The notes beneath the pieces were generated by a model, which did not search any database, was not told where the DNA came from, and saw only the letters and a program-made list of their open reading frames with translations. A stretch of DNA of 60,517 bases from DAINRZ01 sp964634885 (GTDB lineage Bacteria > Bacteroidota > Ignavibacteria > Kapaibacteriales > UBA2268): contig CAZWLN010000025.1 in NCBI GenBank assembly GCA_964634885.1, positions 1 to 60,517 on the forward strand. The letters are read 5' to 3'. Shown piece after piece: positions 1 to 8,905 of this stretch. Each line of letters starts with the position of its first letter. Positions within the stretch are counted from its first letter, which is position 1. The position numbers were made by a program, and so were the translations under genes.

Positions 1-984
1 GTCATTGTTGGTAGCAGGCTGCCACGACGAGCCGTTCCAGGTGAGGACATTGCCGTTGGCGGCGCCTGAGCCGGATAGCTTCAATGGGCTCTCCCCGGTA
101 CCGTCCCCTTCTAAGTTGGCGCCGGCTACTACCTTCTGGCTGCCCCAACCGTCGCCACTGACTTTTGCAGGCTGCCACGACGATCCGTTCCATTGGAGAA
201 AATCGCCGTTGGCGGCGCCCGAACCGGACAGTTTCAACGGGCTGTCATCGGTGCCTTCTCCTTCTAAGTTTGCACCTGCAACAACTTTCTGGCTGCCCCA
301 ACCGTCGCCGCTGACTTTACCGGCTGTCCAAATGTTGCCGTCCCATTGAAGGACATCGCCTACAGTCGCGTTCTGCTTGGCTATCCTCAACGGTGACGAC
401 AATGTGCCGCTACCTTCGAGAGTGCCGTTGGTGGCTACTGTCTGGCTGCCCCAGTTGTCGCCTGCGCTGCCCCCGCTTGTCGGAAGTGTAACCACGTTCC
501 CCTGGCTGATCGACAATTGGTTGCCGTTTACCGTTAAGGTCTGGATCTCATTTGCAGGGTCTGAGTCAGCATCTCCCGATCGCGATTTCTCGGCAAAGTG
601 CGCGTAGGGTACAGCCAGCAGCCTCGTTGTGCCCACTTCAGTGTAGGCATTGCCGCCGAAGAGATCAATTTCGACTTTAAAGTAATAATCATTGCTGCCC
701 CAGTCAATCGTCGCATAGCTGCCTTTTTGGACTGAACCGGAGCCGATGGGTAGCGTAAACAGCCCGTAATCATCGGTTTTTACGCTGTGCTTTTCAACGT
801 AAACAGCAGTTCCGGATGCGCTTCCCTGAAGCAGGGAGAATCTCACACTGATCTGCTTATTCACAAGCAGCTTGTTCTCCGAGTCGCGCGCTGCTGCCTG
901 GAAGTTGATCGGCTTCATATCCTGGGAGGACAGAGGAATTACACTGATTAGAAATATTATTATGAGAATAAGAATGGTTTTCAT
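1..984 (-). CDS. Exported repeat protein of tail-fibre/collar type, 3' end beyond window
   Basis: An uninterrupted reading frame of 328 codons runs from an ATG at 984 to the window edge, so the C-terminus is missing. It opens with a signal peptide (MKTILILIIIFLISVIPLSSQ). Residues about 25-135 form a domain common at the start of Bacteroidota tail-fibre-like proteins (NFQAAARDSENKLLVNKQISVRFSLL begins it, shown here only by its first residues NFQAAARD). From about residue 175 there are repeats of roughly 55-60 residues built on the phrases DNWGSQ or GWGSQKVVAGANLEG, SPLKLSGSGAANG and WNGSSWQPAKVSGDG. The last two copies are almost identical at the DNA level. Proteins of this kind often end in an intramolecular chaperone (peptidase S74) or a T9SS domain, but that part is not in the window. 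The likely location is the cell surface. Function is not known. The frame and signal peptide are clear; the family name is less certain. Confidence 0.85.
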   Translation of the reverse strand, partial: MKTILILIIIFLISVIPLSSQDMKPINFQAAARDSENKLLVNKQISVRFSLLQGSASGTAVYVEKHSVKTDDYGLFTLPIGSGSVQKGSYATIDWGSNDYYFKVEIDLFGGNAYTEVGTTRLLAVPYAHFAEKSRSGDADSDPANEIQTLTVNGNQLSISQGNVVTLPTSGGSAGDNWGSQTVATNGTLEGSGTLSSPLRIAKQNATVGDVLQWDGNIWTAGKVSGDGWGSQKVVAGANLEGEGTDDSPLKLSGSGAANGDFLQWNGSSWQPAKVSGDGWGSQKVVAGANLEGDGTGESPLKLSGSGAANGNVLTWNGSSWQPATNND

Positions 985-1388
985 GTTCGACCTCAACACA
1001 ATTACTATCACAAAGCTATTTTGTTCAAATTTGTTGTCTCAGCCGTGTTTTATTCTTATTTCGGGACGCTCGTTTTTCACGGTTTCATCCGGGCTATCAG
1101 ATTGCCGTCCCGTGTATTTTAATTTTCTTCACTGCCGGTCTTATTATCTGACTGACATTTGAAAATATCAAATCAATCCTTATAACAATTAATTAATTCT
1201 TGTTAATATAGAGATTAAATACTTTATTATCAAGGTAAATTTAACTGAGCAGATACTAAAAATTGAAAAATTTGAAATTGTTAGTTAATTTTAAAAAATT
1301 ATTCATAATTTTCAGTATATTACTTATTAATAAAATTATTTTTTTATATTAGTATGTTAGGGTATAATTAAATTTTAGGGAATTATAT
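985..1388. other. AT-rich divergent intergenic region
   Basis: About 400 bases separate two divergently transcribed genes for exported proteins. The region is very AT-rich, especially 1160-1390, and must hold both promoters. I see no open frame with coding character, no tRNA and no clear terminator. A GGGA stretch at 1378-1381, ahead of the ATG at 1389, is the only ribosome-binding-like sequence. Confidence 0.6.
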
Positions 1389-2042
1389 ATGACGGCAGGA
1401 AAGATCATAGCGCTGGTTATCAATCTGGTATTGATCCCTTTAATGGCAAAGGCCCAGCAGCCCCTTGACAGCCAGGAACCCGATAGCGCCGGCACCTATA
1501 CTTCATATATCCTGGCGATGCAGGAACCCGAAAAGGTTATAAAACTCGACCTCTCTTTCCAGGGGATGAAACAGATTCCGGACAGCATTGTTTTACTTAA
1601 GAACCTGCAAATACTAATACTGTCCGACAACGATATCGACTCCATACCGGACTTCATCGGTGAATTGCAGAACCTTCAGGAACTGTACATTAACAAAAAC
1701 AGGGTTGAGTTCGTTTCCGACAGCATCTGCAAACTGACAAAACTCAGGAAGCTGCAACTCGTACGCAACCGAATCAAATACCTGCCGATGAGGATTGGCG
1801 AAATTGAGAGCCTCGAAGAGCTTGTCCTCTCGAAAAACAGGTTCAAAGAGATACCCCTCAGCATCGGCAACCTCGCAAACCTTAGGGAAATGTACCTCTC
1901 TGATAATAAAATCAAATACCTCCCGCAAAGCATCATAGAACTTAATAAATTGAAGAAACTGTACCTGTTCGGCAATAATATTCCCGACGACGAAAAGGAA
2001 GTAATCACTAAACTGCTGCCTAACACTGAAGTCATCTGGTAA
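1389..2042 (+). CDS. Secreted leucine-rich-repeat protein
   Basis: The 217-residue product has a signal peptide (residues 1-22, ending MAKA-QQ) and then six leucine-rich repeats of 23 residues between about residues 48 and 205. The repeat pattern is IPDSIxxLxNLQxLxLSxN, typical of the bacterial/plant-type LRR seen in Bacteroidota. There is no C-terminal sorting domain, lipobox or catalytic domain, so it probably acts as a periplasmic or surface protein-binding scaffold. The regularity of the repeats (conserved Asn in each turn) makes the LRR call firm; the partner is unknown. It is followed after 47 bases by a small TerB-like gene and may be co-transcribed with it. Confidence 0.85.
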   Translation: MTAGKIIALVINLVLIPLMAKAQQPLDSQEPDSAGTYTSYILAMQEPEKVIKLDLSFQGMKQIPDSIVLLKNLQILILSDNDIDSIPDFIGELQNLQELYINKNRVEFVSDSICKLTKLRKLQLVRNRIKYLPMRIGEIESLEELVLSKNRFKEIPLSIGNLANLREMYLSDNKIKYLPQSIIELNKLKKLYLFGNNIPDDEKEVITKLLPNTEVIW

Positions 2043-2089
2043 CCGACGCAGGAACAATATTTATAGAACTGACTGCCGGAGAATGAATT

Positions 2090-2476
2090 ATGTTTTTGGA
2101 TTTCCTTACAGTTAAAGAACGCGAGAACTTTCTCGAACTTACCTATCTTGTAGCTAACTGTGACAAAAATTTTCACTCTGAAGAAAAGAAACTCATCGAA
2201 TTCTATAAGAAAGAGTCTTCGATGCCCGATTACACAATAAGTAACCGTAAGCTCGACGACATCCTGGACGACCTGAACGACAGTTCCTTCGTTAGTAAGA
2301 CTTCCATCCTCCTGGAAATCCTTTCACTCGTACTTGCAGACCTAGAATACGACGGTGAGGAACAGAAAATCATCAAACGTATCAGGGAGAAATGGCAGAT
2401 TTCCGACAATCAGTTCATTGAAATTACCCACTGGCTCAAAGACAGGAATATCATCCTTAAAGCAGAAAACCTGTAA
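2090..2476 (+). CDS. TerB-like acidic helical protein
   Basis: A 128-residue, wholly alpha-helical, acidic soluble protein without a signal peptide. It contains two similar halves: LTYLVANCDKNFHSEEKKLIEFY (residues about 17-39) and LSLVLADLEYDGEEQKIIKRI (about 82-102). Each has the pattern hydrophobic helix, acidic D/N-G turn, E-rich helix. This is the hallmark of the TerB/TerB-like fold, whose conserved acidic positions bind metal in some members. The role in the cell is unknown; TerB-like proteins occur in tellurite, stress and membrane-linked systems. The start is the first ATG after the LRR gene. Homology is assigned by pattern only and should be treated as moderate. Confidence 0.6.
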   Translation: MFLDFLTVKERENFLELTYLVANCDKNFHSEEKKLIEFYKKESSMPDYTISNRKLDDILDDLNDSSFVSKTSILLEILSLVLADLEYDGEEQKIIKRIREKWQISDNQFIEITHWLKDRNIILKAENL

Positions 2477-2539
2477 CCTTCAGATTCTCAGAACTACGAC
2501 GAGTAATAATTCTTATCATTCACAAAAATGCTTTGTGCC

Positions 2540-3676
2540 TTACTCCGCAACTGTGAACTTTGTGCCGTACGAGCCGTTTCTGTGAGTTACCTTCAGGTAA
2601 TAGACACCGGGAGCCAGGTCAGAAGTATGGAAATATACTATATTGTCCGTGTAGTTGTCCGACCCGGCAATGTCCCTGATCTTTGCGCCAAGGGACGAAA
2701 ACAATTCTATCTTTGCTTTCGTCGGCTCCGTAAAATCAAGCCTGATGTATGCGAGGCTGCCTGCCGGATTGGGCCAGACGCTGAACTTCGGCTCCGCTGC
2801 GCCATTTTCCGCCTCAGGAACGTCGTTGGTACCGTAACCGGGAAGAACCCTGACGTCAGTATTCAATATCTTATGTTTAGTATTGTCGGTATTGTAGTAT
2901 GAAACAAACGCGAACAGAGTAATGTCCTCAGGTTTCCACCTGTCCGGTATCTTGTAATCCTCAAGTTTATAGGTGTATGTCACACCGGTTTCCGGTATTG
3001 AAGGAATCAGGCCTTCTTTACCCCATGCACCTGTAGGCAGCGCCCGGAGGACATGCCTGTGCTGGTATCCGACGATGGAGTCGCCTTTATGGTACAATTC
3101 AGGATAGGTCGGGTCATTATTGAAGTAATTCTTCTGGTCCCAGCCTTTACCTACCCCGCTGACGCTGTCCTCGACGATTGCCAGGTTAAAACGAAAGTCG
3201 TTAGAACTTTTTTCAGTAAGAAACTGAACAGATAGTTCGGCATTGAGCAGACGGCTTTCTTTCTGAAAATCAAGGGAGACAAACGACACAATAGCTTCTG
3301 CCGGTTCGTTCAGCCTTTCAGCACAGACGCTGTCCCACTTCTGGCGGGACACACCGATGTATCCTTCCTTCGTGTAAACCGGGATGGGGTAGTGGCCTCT
3401 GTCGATGGCAGCAGCAGGAGCAAATTTCGTATATTTCGCAGCAATGGTGCTGCTTTCGCCGATTGTCATACTGTCGGTACCGAAACCGGCATGGTGTGTA
3501 AAAGTATAGAGATGGGGGTATTTGTGTATCAGCTTCTCGGCGATTATGCCGCCTTCGGGGCAGAATCCACAGGGAGCCGTTGAGAACTCCTCAAGCAGGA
3601 CATTTTTTACAGGTGCCTGGCAGTAAGCAGACAAGGACAAGAATAATACTGTCAATAACCAAGTAAGATATTTCAT
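2540..3676 (-). CDS. Omp28-related exported protein with T9SS sorting domain
   Basis: The 378-residue protein begins with a signal peptide (MKYLTWLLTVLFLSLSAYCQA). Directly after it comes a thioredoxin-like start: VLLEEFSTAPCGFCPEG, with a CxxC pair at about residues 36-39. This arrangement is typical of the Omp28 family of Bacteroidota, outer-membrane or secreted proteins with a thioredoxin-like N-terminal part. The last 80 residues (from FSVWPNPAGSLAYIRLDF to SYGTKFTVAE) form a type A T9SS C-terminal sorting domain, so the protein should cross the outer membrane by type IX secretion and be anchored or released there. Redox activity of the CGFC pair is possible but unproven. It is transcribed alone, convergent with the TerB-like gene (63-base gap). 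Confidence 0.85.
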   Translation of the reverse strand: MKYLTWLLTVLFLSLSAYCQAPVKNVLLEEFSTAPCGFCPEGGIIAEKLIHKYPHLYTFTHHAGFGTDSMTIGESSTIAAKYTKFAPAAAIDRGHYPIPVYTKEGYIGVSRQKWDSVCAERLNEPAEAIVSFVSLDFQKESRLLNAELSVQFLTEKSSNDFRFNLAIVEDSVSGVGKGWDQKNYFNNDPTYPELYHKGDSIVGYQHRHVLRALPTGAWGKEGLIPSIPETGVTYTYKLEDYKIPDRWKPEDITLFAFVSYYNTDNTKHKILNTDVRVLPGYGTNDVPEAENGAAEPKFSVWPNPAGSLAYIRLDFTEPTKAKIELFSSLGAKIRDIAGSDNYTDNIVYFHTSDLAPGVYYLKVTHRNGSYGTKFTVAE

Positions 3677-3912
3677 TGTAAAACCCGCAACAAATGAAAG
3701 AACAACTTTTTAACAAATTAAAACAATAAGCTGGTAAATTGCAAAAAGAAAGTGGTAAGGATGAGTTACTATAATTATTATAGTATTCAATCACTTTTTA
3801 TTATAGACGGCATTTTTTATTTCGAAACATCACAATCGTTTTTTGCATCCCTTGCAACAACTGTTGTATTATTGTAATCAATCACTTATGTATAGTATTT
3901 AAACAATATTTT

Positions 3913-4181
3913 GGTTCTTCGCTATTCAGTCTGGGTATAAAGAGTATCTATAATTACGATAATGGGTATTAGCAGTAATAGGAAATTTTGCAACAATACA
4001 GGAATAAAGCGCCATTACACACCCCCCGACCCCCTCTTGATTGAGGGGGAGCGTTGTTTCAGGTTCAAACCCCTCTGATAAGAGGGGTGGCTGCGGCAGC
4101 AGCCGGGGTGTGTCTATTAATATTGATAAATTCATATTTGTTTTATCTTCGTTATTTACCCACTGCAAATAGCAAAGAACC
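3913..4181. mobile_element. MITE-like non-autonomous element, 269 bp, ISL3-type ends
   Basis: The element starts GGTTCTTCGCTATTCAG and ends with the near-complement CTGCAAATAGCAAAGAACC. The inverted match extends inward about 40 bases with small differences, through the GGGTA motifs on each side. It is flanked by a perfect 8-bp direct repeat, AATATTTT, at 3905-3912 and 4182-4189. An 8-bp duplication and GG(T/C)TCTT ends are features of ISL3-family insertion sequences, which makes a family assignment plausible. The interior carries a GC-rich block (4017-4116) with two CCCCTCTTGATTGAGGGG-like hairpins and no convincing gene. A transposase would have to come from elsewhere in the genome. The rest of the 3677-4443 spacer is AT-rich and appears empty. 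Confidence 0.8.
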
Positions 4182-4443
4182 AATATTTTGAATACCCGAA
4201 TAAATTTATTTGCAAAATATATATGTATTATTTAATTTTGTAGTGAGCTATAAAATTGAATAATAGAATAATTATATAATAAGCTATAATATAATAATTT
4301 TAATCTATTATATGTAAGAAATGAATGAGTTACCGAATTCGAAAATATAGCCGGGTATCTGACCGGTCGTTTGAGACAAGACAGAAGGCAGAGGACAGGT
4401 CCGGAGTAATAAATTTCCTTTTTTCACAATTTTGACGTAAAAT

Positions 4444-6786
4444 ATGAAAGCAAAAATCATTCTATTGGTAGTATTAAGCTTCCTTTCATCAGTTGAAGCA
4501 AATGCACAGACAGAGTCAACACCAACGCAAACCGTAAAAGGCAGCATTATTAATTTCTCCAACCGTTCAGCGGTCAATTCTGCAACAATAAGGATATTGG
4601 GAACAAACAAGGGCGCCATCTCCGATGAAAACGGCAATTACAGGATTAAGAATGTGCCCGTCGGCAGATACAACCTGCAGGCTACATTCATCGGGTTCGA
4701 AACGCAAACGATTGCAATCATTGTCTCATCGGGCAAAGAAGTGGTTGTAAATTTCGAGCTTAAAGAAAGCGTCATCAATACAAAAGAAGTAAATGTATCG
4801 GGCACAAAAGGATCCTCGGTAGCCATCAATGAATCGGCCATCGTAAGCTCCGTACGGTTTACCCTGGACGACGTCAGCCGCTTTGCCGGATCGCTGAACG
4901 ACCCGGCACGAATGGCACAGAGTTTTGCCGGGGTACTCGGAACCAACGACCAGCGAAACGACATAATAATACGCGGGGGGGCGCCTACGGAACTCCTATG
5001 GAGGCTCGACAACCTTGACATACCCAATCCCAACCATTTTGCCACCGAAGGAGCAAGCGGCGGCCCAATCTGTGCAATCAATACTACGTTGCTGAGCAAT
5101 TCCGACTTTTTAACCGGCGCTTTTCCTGCCGAATACGGCGATAAGCTGAGCGGGGTGTTCGACCTGAAAACGAGGAGAGGCAACAGGGACAAGTACGAAT
5201 TTATGGCACAAATCGGTTTCAACGGCTTCGAGCTTGGCGCCGAAGGCCCGGTAAAGTTTGCCGACGGTTCATTTATTATAAATTACAGGTACTCATTCCT
5301 CAGCCTGCTCGAAGCAATGGGAGTGTCGTTCGGTTTCTCGGGGGTCCCAAAATACCAGGATCTGTCCTTCAAAAATGATTACAACCTCGGCGACAACCAC
5401 CGGCTGTCAATCACAGGGCTTTGGGGCACCAGCGCCATGGATAATTTGGAAAGCAAGGAAGAAGACGTCGTTACAGGCGATTTCGACACTAAAGTCAGGA
5501 CGGAACTCATGGCCATTGCTGTTAACCTCCAATCGATCTTCAGCGACAAAATATATGGGAACCTAACAGTAGGGATATGTTCGGAGGCATTCAACACAGA
5601 AGACGACTCACTGACTGTTGGTCCCGGCCATGAAGTGATTTCTACGGACAAATGGTACACTGCAGATTCGAGGGAGTCCTTCGCAGACGTCAAATACATG
5701 CTCAATTACACACCGGAGCCGTCTCAAACCTTTTCTGCAGGTTTTACCTCCCGTTACAGGTTCTATAACCTGAAAGACGACAGATACACTGTCGATAACA
5801 ACGAAGGGGCAATATACCACCTGAGAGCCGACGGCGACGCAATGCAGTACCTGGGTTTCCTTAACTGGAACTGGCGCATTAACAACGATTTGAACGTAGT
5901 ACTGGGTGTACACTCCCAATACTTCGCACTCCCGGAAAAAACCAGCGTCGAACCGCGTGCTTCCCTGTCATGGAGTTTCACGCCGAAGCAGCGGTTAACG
6001 CTTGGATTGGGTGTTCACAGCCAATCATTGCCGCTCGGTACCTATTACCTCGATGAGCAGAACAGGAACCTGGATTTCATTCGGGCTGTCCACTATGTAA
6101 CCGGTTACACGCTGACTCTGGCCGAAGACTCTTACATCAAATTAGAAGGATACTTTAAGGATATTTCAAAAGCGCCGGTTGAAACCACTCCCTCGACTTT
6201 TTCGTTTTTGAACGCCGGCGCCAATTTCGGCAGCGCTTTCGGCGAGGATTCTATGGTCAGCAAAGGACTGGGAAGGACTTACGGCGCCGAACTGTCTTTC
6301 ATTAAAAACTTCACGGAGGGATACTATATTACCGCTGCGCTGTCGTTTGTAAGGCAGGAATTCAAAGCCTCCGACGGCGAATGGAGATGGGGCGCCTTCG
6401 ACAACAGGTTCATCCTCAATTTATTAGCAGGTTACGAATGGGTACTGTCTAACAATATTACAATTGAATTTTCCGGTAAATATACTTTTGCGGGCGGCGC
6501 TCCATACATTCCATACGACGTAGAGAGGTCAAAGCTGGAAAACGACGGATGCCGCGATTACAGCCGCGCCTATTCTGTCCGTAAGCCGAACTACTCCCGC
6601 TTAGATTTCAAAACTGACTTCAGGTTGAATTTCAACGGATGGTCGCTGATCAGCTTCGTTTCGGTCCAGAACCTCCTGAACACAGACAACGTGCTGAAGT
6701 ACAGTTGGGACAAGACAGAACAGAGAGTAAAGGAAAAATACCAGCAGGGCATCTACCCGATGGGAGGAATAAAAATCGAATTCTGA
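4444..6786 (+). CDS. TonB-dependent receptor with carboxypeptidase-regulatory N-domain
   Basis: A 780-residue outer-membrane receptor. Signal peptide at residues 1-22 (ending EANAQT). Residues about 30-115 form a carboxypeptidase-regulatory-like beta-sandwich (TVKGSIINFSNRSAVNSATI; GAISDENGNYRIKNVPVGRY; FIGFETQTI). A plug domain follows at about 120-240 (RNDIIIRGGAPTELLWRLDN; DFLTGAFPAEYGDKLSGVFD). The rest is a beta-barrel rich in alternating aromatic residues, ending in the typical C-terminal Phe (GGIKIEF). Such receptors import siderophores, cobalamin, metals or glycans with energy from TonB. There is no SusD-like partner next to it, so a glycan-specific SusCD role is unlikely. It is preceded by an AT-rich leader with no clear Shine-Dalgarno site and no visible Fur box. 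Substrate unknown. Confidence 0.9.
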   Translation: MKAKIILLVVLSFLSSVEANAQTESTPTQTVKGSIINFSNRSAVNSATIRILGTNKGAISDENGNYRIKNVPVGRYNLQATFIGFETQTIAIIVSSGKEVVVNFELKESVINTKEVNVSGTKGSSVAINESAIVSSVRFTLDDVSRFAGSLNDPARMAQSFAGVLGTNDQRNDIIIRGGAPTELLWRLDNLDIPNPNHFATEGASGGPICAINTTLLSNSDFLTGAFPAEYGDKLSGVFDLKTRRGNRDKYEFMAQIGFNGFELGAEGPVKFADGSFIINYRYSFLSLLEAMGVSFGFSGVPKYQDLSFKNDYNLGDNHRLSITGLWGTSAMDNLESKEEDVVTGDFDTKVRTELMAIAVNLQSIFSDKIYGNLTVGICSEAFNTEDDSLTVGPGHEVISTDKWYTADSRESFADVKYMLNYTPEPSQTFSAGFTSRYRFYNLKDDRYTVDNNEGAIYHLRADGDAMQYLGFLNWNWRINNDLNVVLGVHSQYFALPEKTSVEPRASLSWSFTPKQRLTLGLGVHSQSLPLGTYYLDEQNRNLDFIRAVHYVTGYTLTLAEDSYIKLEGYFKDISKAPVETTPSTFSFLNAGANFGSAFGEDSMVSKGLGRTYGAELSFIKNFTEGYYITAALSFVRQEFKASDGEWRWGAFDNRFILNLLAGYEWVLSNNITIEFSGKYTFAGGAPYIPYDVERSKLENDGCRDYSRAYSVRKPNYSRLDFKTDFRLNFNGWSLISFVSVQNLLNTDNVLKYSWDKTEQRVKEKYQQGIYPMGGIKIEF

Positions 6787-6827
6787 GGCCGGTACCTTGT
6801 TTGAATCAGGTGGGGGTATTGATGAAA

Positions 6828-7135
6828 AGTCCTCCCCCTGGGGAGGATTCAGTTGGGGTATGGAGCGATAGTCGTTTCGGTTTACTTATTCTTACAAGTG
6901 TACTTGATGAAATTGATATGCTACATATTAACAACCCCATCCCAGCCTTCCCCAAGGGGAAGGGGCAAGAAGAAGCAGGGTTCTTCGAGTCCTCCCCTTG
7001 GGGAGGATTTAGGTGGGGTATGGTACGACAGTCGTTCCAGTTTAACTTATTCTTATATGTTAACTTGATGAAATTGACAAACTGAAGTCCAACCACCCCC
7101 TGCCCCCTCCTTGTCAAAGGAGGGGAAAGCAGCTA
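6828..7135 (+). repeat. Intergenic mosaic repeat block, forward orientation
   Basis: The spacer after the TonB receptor has two copies of a roughly 90-base repeat (6828-6916 and 6988-7079). Each begins AGTCCTCCCC(C/T)TGGGGAGGA and ends TACTTGATGAAATTGA or a close variant. Between them (6933-6965) sits an ACCCCATCCCAGCCTTCCCC-AAGGGGAAGG hairpin module, and after them (7086-7130) a CCAACCACCCCCTGCCCCCT-CCTTG-TCAAAGGAGGGG module. The same modules return at other spacers in the window. Small frames across it are by-products of the repeats. Confidence 0.85.
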
Positions 7136-7236
7136 CAGAAGGGGCTCTACCTTCATTTAAGATGGGCAATGAAATTGTTTACAAAATATTGATTATTTTT
7201 ACATTTGGCAAAATTTAAAAAAATGGGTAAAGGGAA

Positions 7237-7905
7237 ATGGATAAGCTGAAAAACATACCCCTGAGGGAAAGGAAAGCTGCCAGGACAAAACTGGACCTGC
7301 TGAATGCCATGCTCGAAAAGACAAAATCGGCTAAGCTCCATGACATATCGATCAAGGAGCTGTGTTACGAGGCCAGTGTTTCCGAAGGCACATTTTTCAA
7401 TTACTTTTCCAAGAAAGAAAACATGCTGATTTTCTTCATCAAGCTCTGGAGCCTTCAGACCTCATACCTGTCCGGCAGGGAATTCGGTGAGACAAGCGGA
7501 ATCGGCAAGCTGGAGTATATTTTCAGGATCACCGGCGAGGTGAAGACCATCGGCCACCAGAGGATACTGGGGGAAATCATTGCCAATTTCGCGCTCGACG
7601 CCTTCAGCGAGCAATTGATTCAAAACGACCTGACCGTCGCCGAAAAAATCATGGCTTTCCCCGAATACCCCGATATTGAAACGGTACCGTATTTCAACCT
7701 GTTCGACATCTTTAAGAACAACATGGAGCTTGCGGTGAGGCTCGGCGAGCTGCCGGCGGAGACAGACATAATGGATGCAGTCATGTCTATTGCCATCATA
7801 TTCTACGGGGTGCCGTTAATTCTGGGAGTGGACAGGCTGGACGCCCTCCCCGAGGTCTATCTTAACAACCTGCACAATCTGTGGAAACGGCTGAAGAGTT
7901 ATTAG
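7237..7905 (+). CDS. TetR/AcrR-family transcriptional regulator
   Basis: The 222-residue protein has the TetR N-terminal DNA-binding domain at about residues 10-60: RERKAARTKLDLLNAMLEKT, then the helix-turn-helix ISIKELCYEASVSEGTFFNY and FSKKENML. The C-terminal 160 residues are helical and would form the ligand-binding and dimer domain, which differs between family members and does not reveal the effector. TetR proteins usually repress neighbouring efflux or metabolic genes. Here both flanks are repeat-filled spacers and no target is adjacent, so regulation may be autogenous or distant. The ATG at 7237 follows AAAGGGAAATGG, a reasonable ribosome-binding site (AAGGGAA). Confidence 0.9.
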   Translation: MDKLKNIPLRERKAARTKLDLLNAMLEKTKSAKLHDISIKELCYEASVSEGTFFNYFSKKENMLIFFIKLWSLQTSYLSGREFGETSGIGKLEYIFRITGEVKTIGHQRILGEIIANFALDAFSEQLIQNDLTVAEKIMAFPEYPDIETVPYFNLFDIFKNNMELAVRLGELPAETDIMDAVMSIAIIFYGVPLILGVDRLDALPEVYLNNLHNLWKRLKSY

Positions 7906-8325
7906 TTCATCAAGTTTGTAAAGTTCGTCAAGTTTATAAAGAATTTTAAATTACGAATTACAAATGAAAAATGAAAAAGGAAGAAGCTGAGCCAGAGAGG
8001 CTTTTTCCCCCGCCTTGGATAAGGAGGGGGCAGGGGGTGGTTTGACTCTTTAGTTCATTAAGTTTGTAAAGTTTGTCAAGTTTATAAAGTAAGAAGAAGC
8101 TGAACCGGCGCATCTTACTCCTTCCCCTTGGGGAAGGCAGGGATGGGGTTAGTAGTTCGTCAAGTTCGTAAAGAATGCTGAGCCGAGCGCAGCGAGACCG
8201 GCGGAGCCAATGCTGAATAACGAATTACGAATTACGAATTACGAATGAAAAATTAAAAATGAAGAATGCTGAGCCGGAGCAACTTTCCTCTCATTGTATA
8301 AGGAGGGGGCAGGGGGTGGTTGGAA
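7906..8325 (-). repeat. Intergenic mosaic repeat block, reverse orientation
   Basis: This spacer holds the same modules as the other blocks but all inverted: TTCATCAAGTTTGTAAAG minisatellite copies (7904-7940, 8051-8088, 8152-8173), two GGAGGGGGCAGGGGGTGGTT modules (about 8022-8043 and 8301-8322), a CTTCCCCTTGGGGAAGG-CAGGGATGGGGTT module (8121-8150), a GAGCGCAGCGAGACCGGCGG module (8183-8209) and a run of ACGAATT units (8219-8245). That every module keeps one orientation suggests they spread or are maintained as a unit. Confidence 0.8.
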
Positions 8326-8392
8326 TTATCGATGATTTTCGGAATTGGTTAGCACTCAGCCACTGTTACGTCCAGGGTATGAGGGTCTGTAA

Positions 8393-8598
8393 TCATTTTG
8401 GTACGATGATATCAATAAGTTCTTTTTCCCTTGAAAGGATATTATTAATAAGCTCCGACATGGTAATCTTTTTTTCTGTGGCAAGCTCCGAATAGAACTT
8501 TCGATTACTTTCATTCAGATAGACCGGCAACTCTATCTCATTTTCAGGAACATAGAACTTGCCTTAACTCCTTTCGAGAAATCATATTCCTTTTTCAT
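8393..8598 (-). pseudogene. Frameshifted CopG/BrnA-like antitoxin-type gene
   Basis: From the ATG at 8598 the frame reads MKKEYDFSKGVK and then goes out of register. One base further the second frame reads GKFYVPENEIELPVYLNESN and continues through LATEKKITMSELINNILSRE to PK and a stop at 8393. The joined protein (about 68 residues) resembles small MKKEYDFSKGKRGKFY antitoxin-like proteins that accompany RelE/BrnT-type toxins in many environmental bacteria. A single missing base in the AAGGC stretch near 8562 explains the break. It is either a decayed gene or an assembly error. No toxin gene is intact beside it. A short frame just upstream, starting at 8640 (MKFEVDISNLKK), may be a further remnant. 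Confidence 0.6.
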
Positions 8599-8905
8599 AG
8601 GGCACCTTCTTCAGGTTTGATATATCCACTTCAAATTTCATTCTGCTAATCTCTATAATAATACTTTCAAATAATAGGTCGGAGAATAATATTAAATATT
8701 ACTTTAACAAGTAGTTTATTAGTATTCTAATGATCTGGGGATTGACTGAATTATGTTCACTTGTGCATTAATCAAAAATAATCTGCCTGTTTCCGTCAGA
8801 TCAAAGAAAAGATATGGCTCTTAAAATATTTTATTATAATGGTCAAAGCAAGCACCAATATAGAATTTACCACAAATTTGAAATATTTCCTGAAGTTAAA
8901 GTTTG
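8599..8905. other. AT-rich spacer between antitoxin remnant and tRNA
   Basis: About 300 AT-rich bases. Apart from the short MKFEVDISNLKK frame on the minus strand at 8584-8640 I see no coding signal. The segment lies downstream of the tRNA on its own strand; no obvious U-tract terminator is present. Confidence 0.5.

Noticed and set aside
3926..4183. An 85-codon open frame on the minus strand within the MITE
   Set aside because: It covers the GC-rich hairpins and the terminal inverted repeat of the element, contains no recognisable domain, and its translation is low-complexity.
4444..6786. SusCD-type glycan uptake locus
   Set aside because: No SusD-like lipoprotein, glycoside hydrolase or regulator is adjacent to the TonB-dependent receptor.
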